Shown: positions 34,251-43,597, numbered from the stretch's first letter. The stretch is DNA of 64,000 nucleotides from Tabrizicola sp. TH137 (GCF_002855575.1 NZ_PKRQ01000002.1:496001-560000); one strand, 5' to 3'. Numbers and translations are program-made. The notes: generated by a model from the sequence alone, not told the origin.

Positions 34251-35468
34251 TCAGTCTGCCTGCGGATGCGGCAGTGCAGCACGGGCTTTGCCGAGGAATG
34301 CAGCATCTGCTGGAGAGGTGGTGAGCGCGAGCGCGCGGTCATAGGCCGCATGTGAGTCGCGGATACGCCCCGCCCGGGCGAGCAGGGCGCCATGGGCGGC
34401 GTGGAAGGGCTGATAGTCCTGAAGCAGGGCGGCAAGGTCGGACAGTTCGGCAAGCGCCGAGGGGAGATGGCCAGTTTCGGCTAGGGCAACGGCGCGGTTC
34501 AGACGGATGACCGGGGTCGGTTCGAAATCCATCAGGCGGGTGTAGAGGGCGGCGATCTGCGGCCAGTCGGGCGCGGGGTCTGCCATCTGGCAGGCGGCGA
34601 TGGCGGCCTTGATCTGATAGGGGCCGGGGGCGCGGCGGGACAGTGCCATGTCGAGAAGGCGGTGCCCCTCGGCGATGCTGTCCGGGTTCCAGAGGCGGCG
34701 GTCCTGCGCGGCGGGGGGAAGGCTTGCGCCATCGGGGCCGATGCGCGCGGCCCGGCGGGCATCGGTGAAGAGCATGAGCGCGAGAGCGCCTTCGATTTCC
34801 GCCTCGTCGGGGCGGAGGGCGGCGAGGAGCCGGGCGAGGAAGATCGCCTCGGCGCAGAGGTCGCGGGGTTCGCTCGGGCCTGCGGCATAGCCGGTGGTGA
34901 AGATGAGGTAGAGGGTGGCCAGCACGGTATCGAGCCGGGCGGGCCAGTCCTCTGGGCCGGGGATGGAAAAGGGGATGCGGGCGGCGCCGATCTTGGCCTT
35001 GGCACGGGAAAGGCGCTGGCCCATCGTCGGTTCGGTGTCGAGGAAGGCGCGGGCGATTTCGGGCGTGGTCAGACCGCAGACCACGCGCAGGGTGAGGGCA
35101 GTGCGGGATTTCGGGTCGAGCGCCGGGTGGCAGCAGGCGAAGATCAGGCGGAGGCGGTCGTCGGGGATGTCGGGGCGGTCGTCCAGTGCGGCTTCGTCAG
35201 TGGCGAGGATGGCCATGGCCTGCGCGTGGCGGCGGGAGGTGCCATCGCGGCGGATGCCGTCGATCGCCTTGCGGTAGGCAGCGCGCAGGAGCCATGCATC
35301 CGGGCGCGCGGGGATGCCGCGCGACCAGTGGATCAGGGCGGAGGCGGCGGCCTCTTGCAGCGCGTCTTCGGCGCGCTGGACATCGCCCAGGCGGCTGGCA
35401 AGGGCCGCGACGAGGCGGCCCCTGTCGGTGCGCAGGCACAGGTCGAGCGCCTGTTCGGAGGTCATCAA
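34251..35468 (-). CDS. ECF42-group RNA polymerase sigma factor with C-terminal TPR-like domain
   Basis: 405 aa, twice the size of a standard ECF sigma. Residues 1-170 hold sigma-2 (DVQRAEDALQEAAASALIHW; RKAIDGIRRDGT) and sigma-4 (RLIFACCHPALDPKSRTALT ... LTTPEIARAFLDTEPTMGQR). The remaining 230 residues form an alpha-helical domain with repeats, including LYTRLMDFEPTPVIRLNRAVA, as in the DUF6596/COG4941 type. Its partner, a DGPF (YCII-related) protein, is encoded upstream with a 4-bp overlap, which is the ECF42 hallmark. No anti-sigma factor is nearby; the C-terminal extension is thought to take that regulatory role in this group. Confidence 0.9.
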   Translation of the reverse strand: MMTSEQALDLCLRTDRGRLVAALASRLGDVQRAEDALQEAAASALIHWSRGIPARPDAWLLRAAYRKAIDGIRRDGTSRRHAQAMAILATDEAALDDRPDIPDDRLRLIFACCHPALDPKSRTALTLRVVCGLTTPEIARAFLDTEPTMGQRLSRAKAKIGAARIPFSIPGPEDWPARLDTVLATLYLIFTTGYAAGPSEPRDLCAEAIFLARLLAALRPDEAEIEGALALMLFTDARRAARIGPDGASLPPAAQDRRLWNPDSIAEGHRLLDMALSRRAPGPYQIKAAIAACQMADPAPDWPQIAALYTRLMDFEPTPVIRLNRAVALAETGHLPSALAELSDLAALLQDYQPFHAAHGALLARAGRIRDSHAAYDRALALTTSPADAAFLGKARAALPHPQAD

Positions 35469-35812
35469 TACTCCATCACGGGGCGCACCTCGACTGTGCC
35501 GAGACGGGCGACCGGTATTTCGGCGGCATAGGCGAGCGCCGCGTCGAGGTCGGGCGCGTCGATCAGATAGAAGCCGCCCAGATGTTCGCGGGTTTCGGCG
35601 AAGGGGCCGTCCATCGTTTCGCGCTTGCCGTTGCGCAGGCGCAGGGAGGTGGCGGTTTCGACGGGTTGCAAGCCGTCGCCGGCGAGGAAGGTGGCGATGC
35701 CCTTGGTGCGTTCTCCCACGGTGAAGAATTCCTGGATGTAGGCGTCGAATTCCGGCGTGCCGGGGGTGGGTTCCTTGGCGGGGTCCGCGTAAAGGAGGAG
35801 CATGTATTTCAT
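35465..35812 (-). CDS. DGPF / YCII-related protein
   Basis: Cytoplasmic protein of 115 aa with a ferredoxin-like dimeric alpha/beta-barrel fold. MKYMLLLYADPAKEP is the YCII start and the motif ETMDGPFAETREHLGGFYLI contains the DGPF tetrapeptide. It is the usual partner of ECF42 sigma factors, though its biochemical role is not established. Overlaps the sigma gene by 4 bp. An ECF42-type promoter lies at 35874-35900. Confidence 0.9.
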   Translation of the reverse strand: MKYMLLLYADPAKEPTPGTPEFDAYIQEFFTVGERTKGIATFLAGDGLQPVETATSLRLRNGKRETMDGPFAETREHLGGFYLIDAPDLDAALAYAAEIPVARLGTVEVRPVMEY

Positions 35813-35873
35813 GGCGTGTCGCTTTCCTGTCTGTCAGGTGGCGGGCGGGATTGCCGGACCATCCTAAGCCAAG

Positions 35874-35900
35874 GACGCGGGCGTGGCGCAGATTTCGACA
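35874..35900 (-). promoter_or_regulatory. ECF42-type promoter of the DGPF-sigma operon
   Basis: On the minus strand TGTCGA (35900-35895) is followed after exactly 17 nt by CGTC (35877-35874). These match the -35 TGTCGA and -10 CGTC boxes I recall for ECF42 promoters. It lies about 60 bp upstream of the DGPF start, so the sigma factor probably activates its own operon. Confidence 0.65.
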
Positions 35901-36021
35901 TGTGGTTTCGCGCGGCCTGCAAATTTCCTGCGGAGGGTGGCTTGCCCTGCCCTTCCCCCTTCCCCTTTGCGCCCGTTTCGCCTAGACGCGCGGGCAAGCA
36001 CCAGACCCGAAGGATGCCGCC

Positions 36022-38175
36022 ATGACTGAACCCGCCCTGACGCCCGACCTGATCGCCAGCCACGGGCTGAAGCCGGACGAGTATCAGCGGATATTGGAGA
36101 TCATCGGGCGGGAGCCGACCTTTACGGAACTGGGCATCTTCAGCGCGATGTGGAACGAGCATTGTTCCTACAAGTCGTCGAAGAAATGGCTGCGCACGCT
36201 GCCGACCACAGGGCCGCAGGTGATCTGCGGTCCGGGGGAAAATGCGGGGGTGGTGGATATCGGCGACGGGCAGGCCGTGATCTTCAAGATGGAGAGCCAC
36301 AACCACCCGTCCTATATCGAACCCCATCAGGGCGCGGCGACGGGCGTGGGGGGCATCCTGCGCGACGTCTTTACCATGGGCGCGCGGCCCATCGCGGCGA
36401 TGAATGCGCTGTCTTTCGGGGAGCCGTCACATCCGAAGACCAGCCACCTTGTGAAGGGGGTGGTCGAGGGGATCGGGGCCTATGGCAATGCCTTTGGCGT
36501 GCCGACGGTGGGCGGCGAGGTCCGGTTCCACCGCGCCTATAACGGCAACTGTCTGGTGAATGCCTTTGCCGCAGGCTTGGCGGATGCGGACAAGATTTTC
36601 TACTCCGCCGCCTCGGGCGTAGGAATGCCGGTGGTCTATCTCGGCGCGAAAACCGGGCGCGATGGCGTGGGCGGGGCGACCATGGCCAGCGCCGAATTCG
36701 ACGAAACGATCGAGGAGAAGCGGCCCACGGTGCAGGTGGGCGACCCCTTCACCGAGAAGCGTCTGCTGGAGGCCTGTCTGGAGCTGATGGCTTCGGGTGC
36801 GGTGATTTCCATTCAGGATATGGGGGCGGCGGGCCTGACCTGTTCGGCGGTGGAGATGGGCGACAAGGGCGGCCTTGGCATCCGGCTGCAACTGGACAAT
36901 GTGCCCCAGCGCGAGACGGGCATGACGGCCTATGAGATGATGCTGTCGGAATCCCAGGAACGGATGCTGATGGTGCTGAAGCCCGAGAAAGAGGCCGAGG
37001 CGCGGGCGATCTTCGTGAAATGGGACCTCGATTTCGCCATCGTGGGCGAGACGATCCCCGAGGATCGGTTCCTGATCCTGCATGGGAACGAGATCAAGGC
37101 GGACCTGCCCTTGTCGAAACTGTCCTCCAGCGCGCCGGAATATGACCGGCCCTGGGTGGAGACGCCCAAGGCTGCGCCTCTGGGTGACATTCCTGTGATT
37201 GCGCCGCTGGCGGGGCTGCGGGCGCTGATCGGCAGCCCGACCTATGCCCACAAGGCGTGGGTCTGGGAACAGTATGACAGCCAGGTGGGCGCCGATACGG
37301 TGGTGACGCCGGGCCTGCCTGCGGGCGTGGTGCGGGTGCATGGGACGGGCAAGGCGCTGGCCTTCACGTCGGACGTGACGCCGCGCTATGTGAAGGCCAA
37401 CCCGGTGGAGGGCGGCAAGCAGGCGGTTGCCGAGGCGTACCGCAACCTGACGGCGGTGGGGGCGCGGCCCCTTGCCACGACGGATAACCTGAACTTCGGC
37501 AACCCGGAAAAGCCCGAGATCATGGGGCAGTTCGTGGGCGCGATCAAAGGGATCGGCGCGGCGGTGGCGGCGCTGGACATGCCCATCGTGTCGGGCAACG
37601 TGTCGCTTTACAACGAGACGGACGGGCGGGCGATCCTGCCTACGCCGACGATCGGGGCCGTGGGAATTCTGTCCTCGCTCGACGAGGTGATCCACGGCAA
37701 GCCGGTGGCGGGCGATGCGGCGGTGCTGATCGGGGCGCCGGGCGCGCATCTGGGGCAATCGGCGGTGCTGGCCGAGATGTTCGGGATCGAGGCGGGGGAT
37801 GCGCCTGCCGTCGATCTGGCAGCGGAAAAGCGGCATGGGGAATTCGTACGGGCCAACCGCGCGCTGATCCGGGCTTGCACCGACCTTGGCGATGGCGGGC
37901 TGGCGCTGGCGGCCTTTGAGATGGCGGAAGGGGCCTGCCTTGGCGTGACGCTGGACAGCGGCGAGGCCGGGTTCCTGTTCGGCGAGGATCAGGCGCGCTA
38001 TCTGGTGGCCACCGACAAGGCCGAGGCGCTGATCGCGGCGGGCAAGGCGGCGGGGGTTCCCGTGGCTGTTGTGGGTCGTTTCGGCGGGGACAAGGTCGCC
38101 TTCGGGGGCGATGCGGCGCCGGTGGCGGAATTGTCGGTTCTGTATCGGTCCGCCTTTGCCAAGGCGGTTGCCTGA
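36022..38175 (+). CDS. purL: Phosphoribosylformylglycinamidine synthase subunit PurL
   Basis: Purine biosynthesis: FGAR + ATP + glutamine-derived ammonia to FGAM. The 717-aa length marks the small PurL that needs PurS and PurQ (not in the window). Signatures include [35 protein letters not shown] (ATP/metal binding), and the second half [19 protein letters not shown] and [17 protein letters not shown]. Its stop overlaps the start of a GNAT gene (TGATG). A 469-residue open frame on the opposite strand is an artefact of GC-rich codon use. Confidence 0.97.
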   Translation: MTEPALTPDLIASHGLKPDEYQRILEIIGREPTFTELGIFSAMWNEHCSYKSSKKWLRTLPTTGPQVICGPGENAGVVDIGDGQAVIFKMESHNHPSYIEPHQGAATGVGGILRDVFTMGARPIAAMNALSFGEPSHPKTSHLVKGVVEGIGAYGNAFGVPTVGGEVRFHRAYNGNCLVNAFAAGLADADKIFYSAASGVGMPVVYLGAKTGRDGVGGATMASAEFDETIEEKRPTVQVGDPFTEKRLLEACLELMASGAVISIQDMGAAGLTCSAVEMGDKGGLGIRLQLDNVPQRETGMTAYEMMLSESQERMLMVLKPEKEAEARAIFVKWDLDFAIVGETIPEDRFLILHGNEIKADLPLSKLSSSAPEYDRPWVETPKAAPLGDIPVIAPLAGLRALIGSPTYAHKAWVWEQYDSQVGADTVVTPGLPAGVVRVHGTGKALAFTSDVTPRYVKANPVEGGKQAVAEAYRNLTAVGARPLATTDNLNFGNPEKPEIMGQFVGAIKGIGAAVAALDMPIVSGNVSLYNETDGRAILPTPTIGAVGILSSLDEVIHGKPVAGDAAVLIGAPGAHLGQSAVLAEMFGIEAGDAPAVDLAAEKRHGEFVRANRALIRACTDLGDGGLALAAFEMAEGACLGVTLDSGEAGFLFGEDQARYLVATDKAEALIAAGKAAGVPVAVVGRFGGDKVAFGGDAAPVAELSVLYRSAFAKAVA

Positions 38176-38636
38176 TGCTTCGGCAGGCGACCGATGGGGA
38201 AATCCCGGCGGTCACCGCGCTTATCGCGGCGCATCCCCTGTCGCTTTTGCGGCAATCCGAAGACTGGCTGCGCGAGGTTGCGGCCGCCGAGGCGAAGGGT
38301 GTGCTGATCTGGGATCGGGGTGGCATCGACGGGGTGGCGGTGCTGGAATGGGCCTATCCGGGGGTGGTCTATCTGATCAACCTCGGCCTGGCGGTGCCGG
38401 GGCGCGGCGAGGGGAAGGCCCTGATCGCAGCGGTGCAGGATCACGTCTTCGGCGGGCTTGGGGCGCATCGGATGTTCTGTGACATCGCTTTTGACAATGG
38501 GGCGGCCCTGTCGGCCTTCCGCAAGGCGGGATTCACGCAGGAGGGAACGATGCGCGAATGCTGGAAGCGGGGGGAAACCTGGGTGGATTGCCATGCCTTC
38601 GGGATGCTGGCGCGGGAATGGCGGGCGCGCGGATGA
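38175..38636 (+). CDS. GNAT-family N-acetyltransferase 1
   Basis: 153-aa acetyltransferase-like protein. The acetyl-CoA loop is roughly LAVPGRGEGKALIAAVQDHV (R-G-x-G-x-A), followed by FDNGAALSAFRKAGFTQEGTMR, the usual GNAT C-terminal block with N-x-x-A-x-x-x-Y/F. Its ATG overlaps the purL TGA by one base, so it is translated from the purL mRNA. A second GNAT gene follows with a 4-bp overlap. Substrate unknown; N-terminal protein acetylation or small-molecule detoxification are both possible. Confidence 0.8.
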   Translation: MLRQATDGEIPAVTALIAAHPLSLLRQSEDWLREVAAAEAKGVLIWDRGGIDGVAVLEWAYPGVVYLINLGLAVPGRGEGKALIAAVQDHVFGGLGAHRMFCDIAFDNGAALSAFRKAGFTQEGTMRECWKRGETWVDCHAFGMLAREWRARG

Positions 38637-39148
38637 GCCTGCGCCCTGCCCTGCCCGCGGATTTCGCCTTCATCCGGTCGCTGGCGCAGCGGCCCGACTA
38701 TGGCATCTACATCACGGATGAGGATGAGGCGCGGCTGGCGGTCTATGCCAGCGATCCTGCCTTTCGGCTGCTGATCTGGGATGTGGACGGGGTGCGGGCA
38801 GGGTTCGCCTTGTTTGCGGAAGTGGGGGAGCCATCGGGGGCGGTGGAGTTGCGGCGGCTGGCGCTGGATCTGGCAGGTGGCGGGATGGGCCTCGCTTTCG
38901 TGCGGGCGCTGACGGATTACGGATTTTCCGTGCTGGGGGCAAAGCGGGTCTGGCTGGATGCGAGCAGCGAGAATCTGCGGGCGCAGAAGATCTATGAGCG
39001 GGCGGGTTACCGGCTTGAGGGACGGCTGCGCGAGCATTGGTGGCGGCCGATGCTGGGGCGGACTGTGGACCTTATGCTTTACGGGATGCTGCGCGCGGAA
39101 TGGGAGGCCTTGCCGCCCCCTGCCCCACTTGCGGCCCCTGCCCCTTAG
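38633..39148 (+). CDS. GNAT-family N-acetyltransferase 2
   Basis: 171-aa GNAT protein: MSLRPALPADFAFIRSLAQR start, VELRRLALDLAGGGMGLAFV (beta-4 and CoA loop), VWLDASSENLRAQKIYERAG (N-x-R-A-x-x-x-Y). It overlaps GNAT 1 by ATGA (38633-38636), an operon with purL. It is only weakly similar to GNAT 1 by eye, so this is not a recent duplication. It ends in a Pro/Ala-rich tail; bolA follows after 36 bp. Confidence 0.82.
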   Translation: MSLRPALPADFAFIRSLAQRPDYGIYITDEDEARLAVYASDPAFRLLIWDVDGVRAGFALFAEVGEPSGAVELRRLALDLAGGGMGLAFVRALTDYGFSVLGAKRVWLDASSENLRAQKIYERAGYRLEGRLREHWWRPMLGRTVDLMLYGMLRAEWEALPPPAPLAAPAP

Positions 39149-39184
39149 GCATACATCTTCGGTCAGGAATACCGGGGAGCCAGC

Positions 39185-39418
39185 ATGATCACCGCACGCG
39201 ACATCGAGAATCTGATCCGGGAAAGCTTTCCCCATGCGACGATCACGGTGCAGGGCGATGACGGGCAGCATTTCGCGGCGGAAGTGATCGACGCGAGCTT
39301 CAAGGGCATGAACCGGGTGCAGCAGCAGCGGGCGGTCTATGCCGCGCTGAAGGGAAAGATGGATGGCGCGCATGGGGAACTCCATGCGCTGGCGCTGACG
39401 ACGAAGGCGCCGGAGTGA
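39185..39418 (+). CDS. BolA-like protein
   Basis: 77-aa BolA/IbaG family protein that partners with monothiol glutaredoxins in iron-sulfur cluster trafficking. The invariant His is in GDDGQHFAAEVIDASFKG, followed by NRVQQQRAVYAALKGKM and GELHALAL. The partner glutaredoxin gene lies 12 bp downstream, a conserved arrangement. Confidence 0.93.
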   Translation: MITARDIENLIRESFPHATITVQGDDGQHFAAEVIDASFKGMNRVQQQRAVYAALKGKMDGAHGELHALALTTKAPE

Positions 39419-39430
39419 GAGGATAAGGGA

Positions 39431-39790
39431 ATGAGCGCTGAGGCACAGATCCGCGAGACGATCGAGAAGAATGACGTGGTGCTGTTCATGAAGGGCACCA
39501 AGATGATGCCGCAATGCGGGTTTTCCTCCCGCGTGGCAGGCGTGTTGAACTACATGGGCGTGAGTTTCGCCGATGTGAACGTGCTGGCCGATCCGGATAT
39601 CCGTCAGGGCATCAAGGATTTCAGCGACTGGCCGACGATCCCGCAGCTTTACGTGAAGGGCGAATTCGTGGGCGGCTGCGATATCGTGACGGAGATGACG
39701 CTGTCGGGCGAGCTGGACGCGCTGTTTGAGGCGAAAGGTGTGGCCTTCGACAAGGATGCCGCGAACAAGATCCGCGAGGCGAATGCCTGA
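39431..39790 (+). CDS. grxD: Monothiol glutaredoxin (Grx4 family)
   Basis: 119-aa CGFS-type glutaredoxin that binds a [2Fe-2S] cluster with glutathione and BolA. Active site QCGFSSRV with Cys29; KGTKMMPQ precedes it, [20 protein letters not shown] is the cis-Pro and glutathione-binding block. Ends in an intrinsic terminator. Together with bolA it forms an iron homeostasis pair. Confidence 0.96.
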   Translation: MSAEAQIRETIEKNDVVLFMKGTKMMPQCGFSSRVAGVLNYMGVSFADVNVLADPDIRQGIKDFSDWPTIPQLYVKGEFVGGCDIVTEMTLSGELDALFEAKGVAFDKDAANKIREANA

Positions 39791-39814
39791 GAGGGCGTGA
39801 TGCGCGCAAGGAAA

Positions 39815-39837
39815 GGCCCGCCAATGGCGGGCCTTTT
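39815..39837 (+). terminator. Intrinsic terminator after grxD
   Basis: GGCCCGCC (39815-39822) / GGCGGGCC (39826-39833) with loop AAT and TTTT. It lies 24 nt past the grxD stop and just before the end of convergent ccdB. Confidence 0.9.
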
Positions 39838-39843
39838 GCTGTT

Positions 39844-40143
39844 TCAGGAACCCGTGAGCATCAGGTCAAATGCACGAATGATCCTGTCACGTTCGTGCGA
39901 AAAACTGGCAACAAAACTACCGAGTTCGGCCACAGTTAAGGTGGCAAGGACATGCGGGGCGAGGCGTAGTCGGATATCGCCAGCTGTAAGGACAGGGGAT
40001 AAAGCCGAAAGCGCCGGGACCGCTGCCCCTTCGGGAATGGCCAAGCAAACGGCGCGGGTGTTCAGATCATCAAGCAGGTCAGATTGCAGGACGATGACGT
40101 AATCCCCTTCCGCCATTCGATAGAGGTCGAACTGATCTGCCAT
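39844..40143 (-). CDS. ccdB: CcdB-family toxin
   Basis: 99-aa type II toxin expected to poison DNA gyrase. The pattern V-L-Q-S-D-L-L-D-D-L-N-T-R, then PVLTAGDIRLRLAPH and ASFSHERDRIIRAFDLMLTG matches CcdB (F plasmid: VQSDIID, LSHRENDIKNAINLMF). The C-terminal residues in CcdB that contact GyrA (W-G-I) are not kept here, ending instead LMLTGS. Its ATG overlaps the ccdA stop by one base (TGATG). Located between grxD and zapA, an insertion into otherwise core genes. Confidence 0.88.
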   Translation of the reverse strand: MADQFDLYRMAEGDYVIVLQSDLLDDLNTRAVCLAIPEGAAVPALSALSPVLTAGDIRLRLAPHVLATLTVAELGSFVASFSHERDRIIRAFDLMLTGS

Positions 40144-40370
40144 CAGAACTTACGATAGCGCGCGAGAGGCACGCCGTTCTCTTCAATCCACTTGTTATAG
40201 GCCGCGATGTCGGCGGCGTTGTCCTCTTTCCAGCGGCGGCCGCGTTCGGCGCGGACCTGTGCGAGGATGCCTTCCTCGGCGGCGCGGGAGATGTTGATGC
40301 CCAAGGCGCGCGCCTCATCCAGAAGGGCGGCGTCGAGGGTCATGGACGTGGCGCGGCGGGTGGCGGGCAT
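40143..40370 (-). CDS. ccdA: CcdA-family antitoxin
   Basis: 75-aa antitoxin with an N-terminal ribbon-helix-helix DNA-binding domain (residues 8-40; LDAALLDEARALGINISRAA) and a C-terminal toxin-binding tail, RWKEDNAADIAAYNKWIEEN, close to the CcdA form RWKAENQEGMAEVARFIEMN. GGAG precedes ATG 40370. It is read first, then the toxin, as in all ccd operons. Operator-like repeats lie at 40397-40429. Confidence 0.9.
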   Translation of the reverse strand: MPATRRATSMTLDAALLDEARALGINISRAAEEGILAQVRAERGRRWKEDNAADIAAYNKWIEENGVPLARYRKF

Positions 40371-40396
40371 GGCGGACTCCTGCGGTTGGCGAGAGT

Positions 40397-40429
40397 ATAC
40401 CGCAAAACATACCGCAGATGAAGCGGTAT
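40397..40429 (-). promoter_or_regulatory. ccdAB promoter/operator repeats
   Basis: ATACCGC occurs at 40397-40403 and 40409-40415 and inverted (GCGGTAT) at 40423-40429. On the minus strand this includes GCGGTATACT, with a -10-like TATACT directly upstream of ccdA. Repeated sites of this kind are typical of RHH antitoxin autoregulation. Confidence 0.6.
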
Positions 40430-40455
40430 GAACCGTCATCGAGAGCTTGCAGTTG

Positions 40456-40824
40456 TCAGGCGGTGCCGCGCGCCTCGTCCACCCGCTGGGCCAGCGCCTC
40501 GGCCTGGGCGGCGATCTCGGCCAGGGTTTCGGTGACCTGCGGCGGGATGACCGGCACTTCGACCCGGTTCTCGGGCCGGGATTCGAGATCGGCAATCCGG
40601 GCCTTGAGGGCGCGTATCTCATCCTCGACGGCGGCGGTCTTGTCGGCGAGCATGAGACCCGCCATCAGCAGCATCTTCGCCTCGGGCAGGCGGCCCATCT
40701 GGGCGACGAGGGGCTGGGCTTCGGCATCCAGCATGGCGGCGGCGGCGCGCAGGAAATGTTCTTCGCCGTCCTGACAGGCGACGGGGAAGGACCGGCCGCC
40801 GATGGTGACATGGAGTTCAGGCAT
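40456..40824 (-). CDS. zapA: Cell division protein ZapA
   Basis: FtsZ-associated protein that bundles Z-ring filaments, 122 aa. LHVTIGGRSFPVACQDGEEH is the conserved start, followed by the central A-x-x-L-x-x-x-x, then a C-terminal coiled coil (DKTAAVEDEIRALKARIADL). ATG 40824 is used; a GTG two codons upstream (40830) is also possible. It overlaps the end of the coiled-coil gene by 8 bp. Confidence 0.92.
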   Translation of the reverse strand: MPELHVTIGGRSFPVACQDGEEHFLRAAAAMLDAEAQPLVAQMGRLPEAKMLLMAGLMLADKTAAVEDEIRALKARIADLESRPENRVEVPVIPPQVTETLAEIAAQAEALAQRVDEARGTA

Positions 40825-41350
40825 CGGCACGCTCTTCGGTGATGAGGGGGGTCAGTTCGGAGAGGATTTCATCCATCTCGGCGACTTCGGACAGGCGGGA
40901 GACGCGCATCGCCTCGATCTCGGCCATCATGGCGCGGTTGATCTGTTCGGGATCGGCGAGGTTGGCCACCTGGGCGCGGCGCAGGCCGCGCAGATTTTCG
41001 CGCAACTGGACCACGGTCTTGCGCATGCGCTGCATCTCGAGCCCCTGCACGTCGAGCTGGGCGGTCATCTTGTCGATCCGGGCGTAAAGCGCGGCGACAT
41101 CCGTGGGCAGGTCAGCGATGGTGGGCGGCGCATCTTCAAGCTCCGAGATGCGCTGGCGCAGGCTGGCGGAAAGCGCACGTTCCGCGGCGAGATCGGCCTC
41201 GAGCGCGGCAATGCGGGTTTCGGTTTCGGAATCGGTGCCGTCCTCTGTCGCGGGTGCGGCGGCGGGGCGCATCGACAATGCCTCTACCCCGTCACCGATG
41301 CGTTGCAGCGCGGCGGCGATGCGGCGTTCCAGCTCGGCCAAATCCTGCAT
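40817..41350 (-). CDS. Coiled-coil protein upstream of zapA
   Basis: 177-aa acidic protein, no signal peptide, predicted to be almost entirely coiled coil: LAELERRIAAALQRIGDGVE, then a short low-complexity break, then ETETRIAALEADLAAERALS and QRMRKTVVQLRENLRGLRRA. ATG 41350 has AAAGG upstream and removes a 25-residue Pro/Arg-rich stretch from the longer frame. Its 8-bp overlap with zapA suggests a division-related partner (a ZapB-like function is speculation). Divergent from tkt. Confidence 0.72.
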   Translation of the reverse strand: MQDLAELERRIAAALQRIGDGVEALSMRPAAAPATEDGTDSETETRIAALEADLAAERALSASLRQRISELEDAPPTIADLPTDVAALYARIDKMTAQLDVQGLEMQRMRKTVVQLRENLRGLRRAQVANLADPEQINRAMMAEIEAMRVSRLSEVAEMDEILSELTPLITEERADA

Positions 41351-41454
41351 GGGGTGCCTTTCTGTCCTGCGATACGTTTCTTCTGGTTCTGCGTCCTGTC
41401 GGCCCGGTGCGGGAGCGGCAGGCACGAATCGCCCCGTCCCGACCTAAGCGCCAG

Positions 41455-41465
41455 TTTAGCGCAAG
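41455..41465. promoter_or_regulatory. Candidate TTAGCGCAA operator of tkt
   Basis: TTTAGCGCAAG in the tkt upstream region shares the 9-mer TTAGCGCAA with the site at 44692 upstream of the first gap gene. It may belong to the same regulon. Confidence 0.35.
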
Positions 41466-41579
41466 AATAAGGCGCAACTCACGCCTTTGCACCCAAGGGC
41501 TTGCGGGGATTGCTTGATCTTGCCCGAGATGCGCCCTAGAGCGGGGCCGAAAACCGCAACTTACGACAGGACCCTGGCC

Positions 41580-43595
41580 TTGGACATTCAGACGCTCCGC
41601 GCCCGCCACCCGGATCACTGGAAACGCGCCTGCGCGATCCGCACCCTGACGCTCGATGCGGTGGCGGCCGCGAATTCGGGCCATTCGGGGATGCCGATGG
41701 GCATGGCCGATGTGGCGACCGTCCTCTTCGAGAAGCATCTGAATTTCGATCCCGCCGCGCCGCGCTGGCCGAACCGCGACCGGTTCATCCTGTCGGCGGG
41801 CCATGGGTCGATGCTGATCTATTCGCTGCTCTACCTGACCGGCTATGCCGACATGACGCTGGATCAGATCAAGAATTTCCGTCAATGGGGCGCGATCACC
41901 GCAGGGCACCCGGAATTCGGCCATGTCGCGGGGGTGGAGACGACGACCGGGCCTCTGGGTCAGGGCATCGCCAATGCCGTGGGCTTTGCCATCGCCGAAG
42001 AGAACCTGCGCGCCCGCTGGGGGACGAAGATCGTCGATCACCATACCTATGTGATCGCGGGCGACGGCTGTCTGATGGAAGGCGTGAGCCAGGAGGCCAT
42101 CGCCCTGGCGGGCAAGCAGCAATTGAGCCGCCTGATCGTGCTGTGGGATGACAATGGCATCACCATCGACGGCAAGGTGTCGATTGCCGATGTGACGGAT
42201 CAGAAGGCGCGCTTTGCGGCCTCGGGGTGGAACGTGCTGTCCTGCGACGGGCACGACCCGGAGGATATCGACCGCGCGCTGACGGCCGCCAAGGCATCGG
42301 ACAAGCCCACGATGATCGCCTGCAAGACGCATATCGCGCTGGGCCATGCGGCGCAGGACACCTCCAAGGGCCATGGCGCGCTGACGGATGCGGCGCAGAT
42401 GGCGGCGGCGAAGGCGGGCTACGGCTGGGAGCACGGGCCCTTCGAGATTCCGGCCGATATCAAGAAGGCCTGGGAAGCCAAGGGCGCGCGTGGGGCGAAG
42501 GCCCATGCGGAATGGAAGGCACGGCTTGCGGCCCTTTCGGCGGCCAAGCAGGCGGAATTTGCGCGCATCTTCGCGGGCGAGGCCCCGGCGAAGCTGGCCT
42601 CGGTCATCCGTGGCGTGAAGAAGGCGGCGGTCGAGACGATGCCGAAACTGGCGACGCGGGCGGCATCCGAAAAGGTGCTGGCGGCGGTCAATCCAGTGAT
42701 GACGGAAACCATCGGGGGGTCGGCGGACCTTACGGGATCGAACAACACCAAGACCGCCGATCTGGGCGTGTTCACGCCCGAGGACCGCAAGGGCCGTTAC
42801 GTCTATTACGGCATCCGCGAACATGGCATGGCGGCGGCGATGAACGGCATGGCGCTGCATGGCGGCGTGCGGCCCTATGGCGGGACGTTCATGTGCTTTA
42901 CCGACTATGCCCGCCCCTCGATGCGCCTGTCGGCGCTGATGGGGCTGCCGGTCGTCTATGTGATGACGCATGACAGCATCGGACTGGGCGAAGACGGGCC
43001 GACCCACCAGCCGGTCGAACATCTGGCGATCAGCCGGGCGACGCCCAACACGCTGGTCATCCGTCCGGCGGATATGGTCGAGACGGCGGAAGCCTGGGAA
43101 GTGGCGCTGACGCAGACCTGCCGGCCTTCGGTTCTGGCCTTGAGCCGTCAGAACCTGCCTGCGGTGCGGAAGGCCCATGTGAACCAGAACCTTGTCGCCA
43201 AGGGCGCCTATGTTCTGGAAGAGGCGACGGGCAAGCGGCAGGTGATCCTGATCGCCACCGGGTCGGAGGTGGAGATCGCGCTGAAGGCGCGGGCCGCGCT
43301 GGAGGCCGAGGGGATCGGCACGCGGGTCGTTTCCATGCCGTCGATGGAACTGTTTGCCGCACAGGACGAAGCCTATCGCAAGCGCGTGCTGCCGGGTGGC
43401 CCGGTGCGCGTGGCGATCGAGGCGGGCGTGCGTCAGGGTTGGGACCGCTGGCTCTTGGGCGAGCGCGGGAAAGAGACGAAGGCCGGGTTCGTGGGCATGT
43501 CGTCCTTCGGCGCATCCGCCCCGATGGAGCGGCTTTACAAGGAATTCGGCATCACGGCGGAAAATGCCGTGGCGGTGGCGAAGTCCCTGCTCTGA
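41580..43595 (+). CDS. tkt: Transketolase
   Basis: Thiamine-diphosphate enzyme of the pentose phosphate and Calvin cycles, 671 aa. [14 protein letters not shown] (substrate His), [13 protein letters not shown]...GDDNG-like [10 protein letters not shown] (TPP/Mg binding) and [19 protein letters not shown] are signatures. I start it at TTG 41580, with AGGA 8 nt upstream and the family start [14 protein letters not shown]; the frame upstream to 41487 is unconserved. The 229-bp divergent spacer carries a TTAGCGCAA motif also found at the gap genes. Confidence 0.96.
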   Translation: MDIQTLRARHPDHWKRACAIRTLTLDAVAAANSGHSGMPMGMADVATVLFEKHLNFDPAAPRWPNRDRFILSAGHGSMLIYSLLYLTGYADMTLDQIKNFRQWGAITAGHPEFGHVAGVETTTGPLGQGIANAVGFAIAEENLRARWGTKIVDHHTYVIAGDGCLMEGVSQEAIALAGKQQLSRLIVLWDDNGITIDGKVSIADVTDQKARFAASGWNVLSCDGHDPEDIDRALTAAKASDKPTMIACKTHIALGHAAQDTSKGHGALTDAAQMAAAKAGYGWEHGPFEIPADIKKAWEAKGARGAKAHAEWKARLAALSAAKQAEFARIFAGEAPAKLASVIRGVKKAAVETMPKLATRAASEKVLAAVNPVMTETIGGSADLTGSNNTKTADLGVFTPEDRKGRYVYYGIREHGMAAAMNGMALHGGVRPYGGTFMCFTDYARPSMRLSALMGLPVVYVMTHDSIGLGEDGPTHQPVEHLAISRATPNTLVIRPADMVETAEAWEVALTQTCRPSVLALSRQNLPAVRKAHVNQNLVAKGAYVLEEATGKRQVILIATGSEVEIALKARAALEAEGIGTRVVSMPSMELFAAQDEAYRKRVLPGGPVRVAIEAGVRQGWDRWLLGERGKETKAGFVGMSSFGASAPMERLYKEFGITAENAVAVAKSLL

Positions 43596-43597
43596 TC

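Noticed and set aside
36427-37836. 469-residue open frame opposite purL
   Set aside because: Antisense to a well-conserved enzyme; composition rich in Arg/His/Gly with no domain. Produced by GC-rich codon use.
39844-40429. Mobile element carrying ccdAB
   Set aside because: No integrase, transposase, direct repeats or att-like sequence could be seen next to the pair.
41292-43178. 628-residue open frame opposite tkt
   Set aside because: Antisense to transketolase, no known fold, biased composition.
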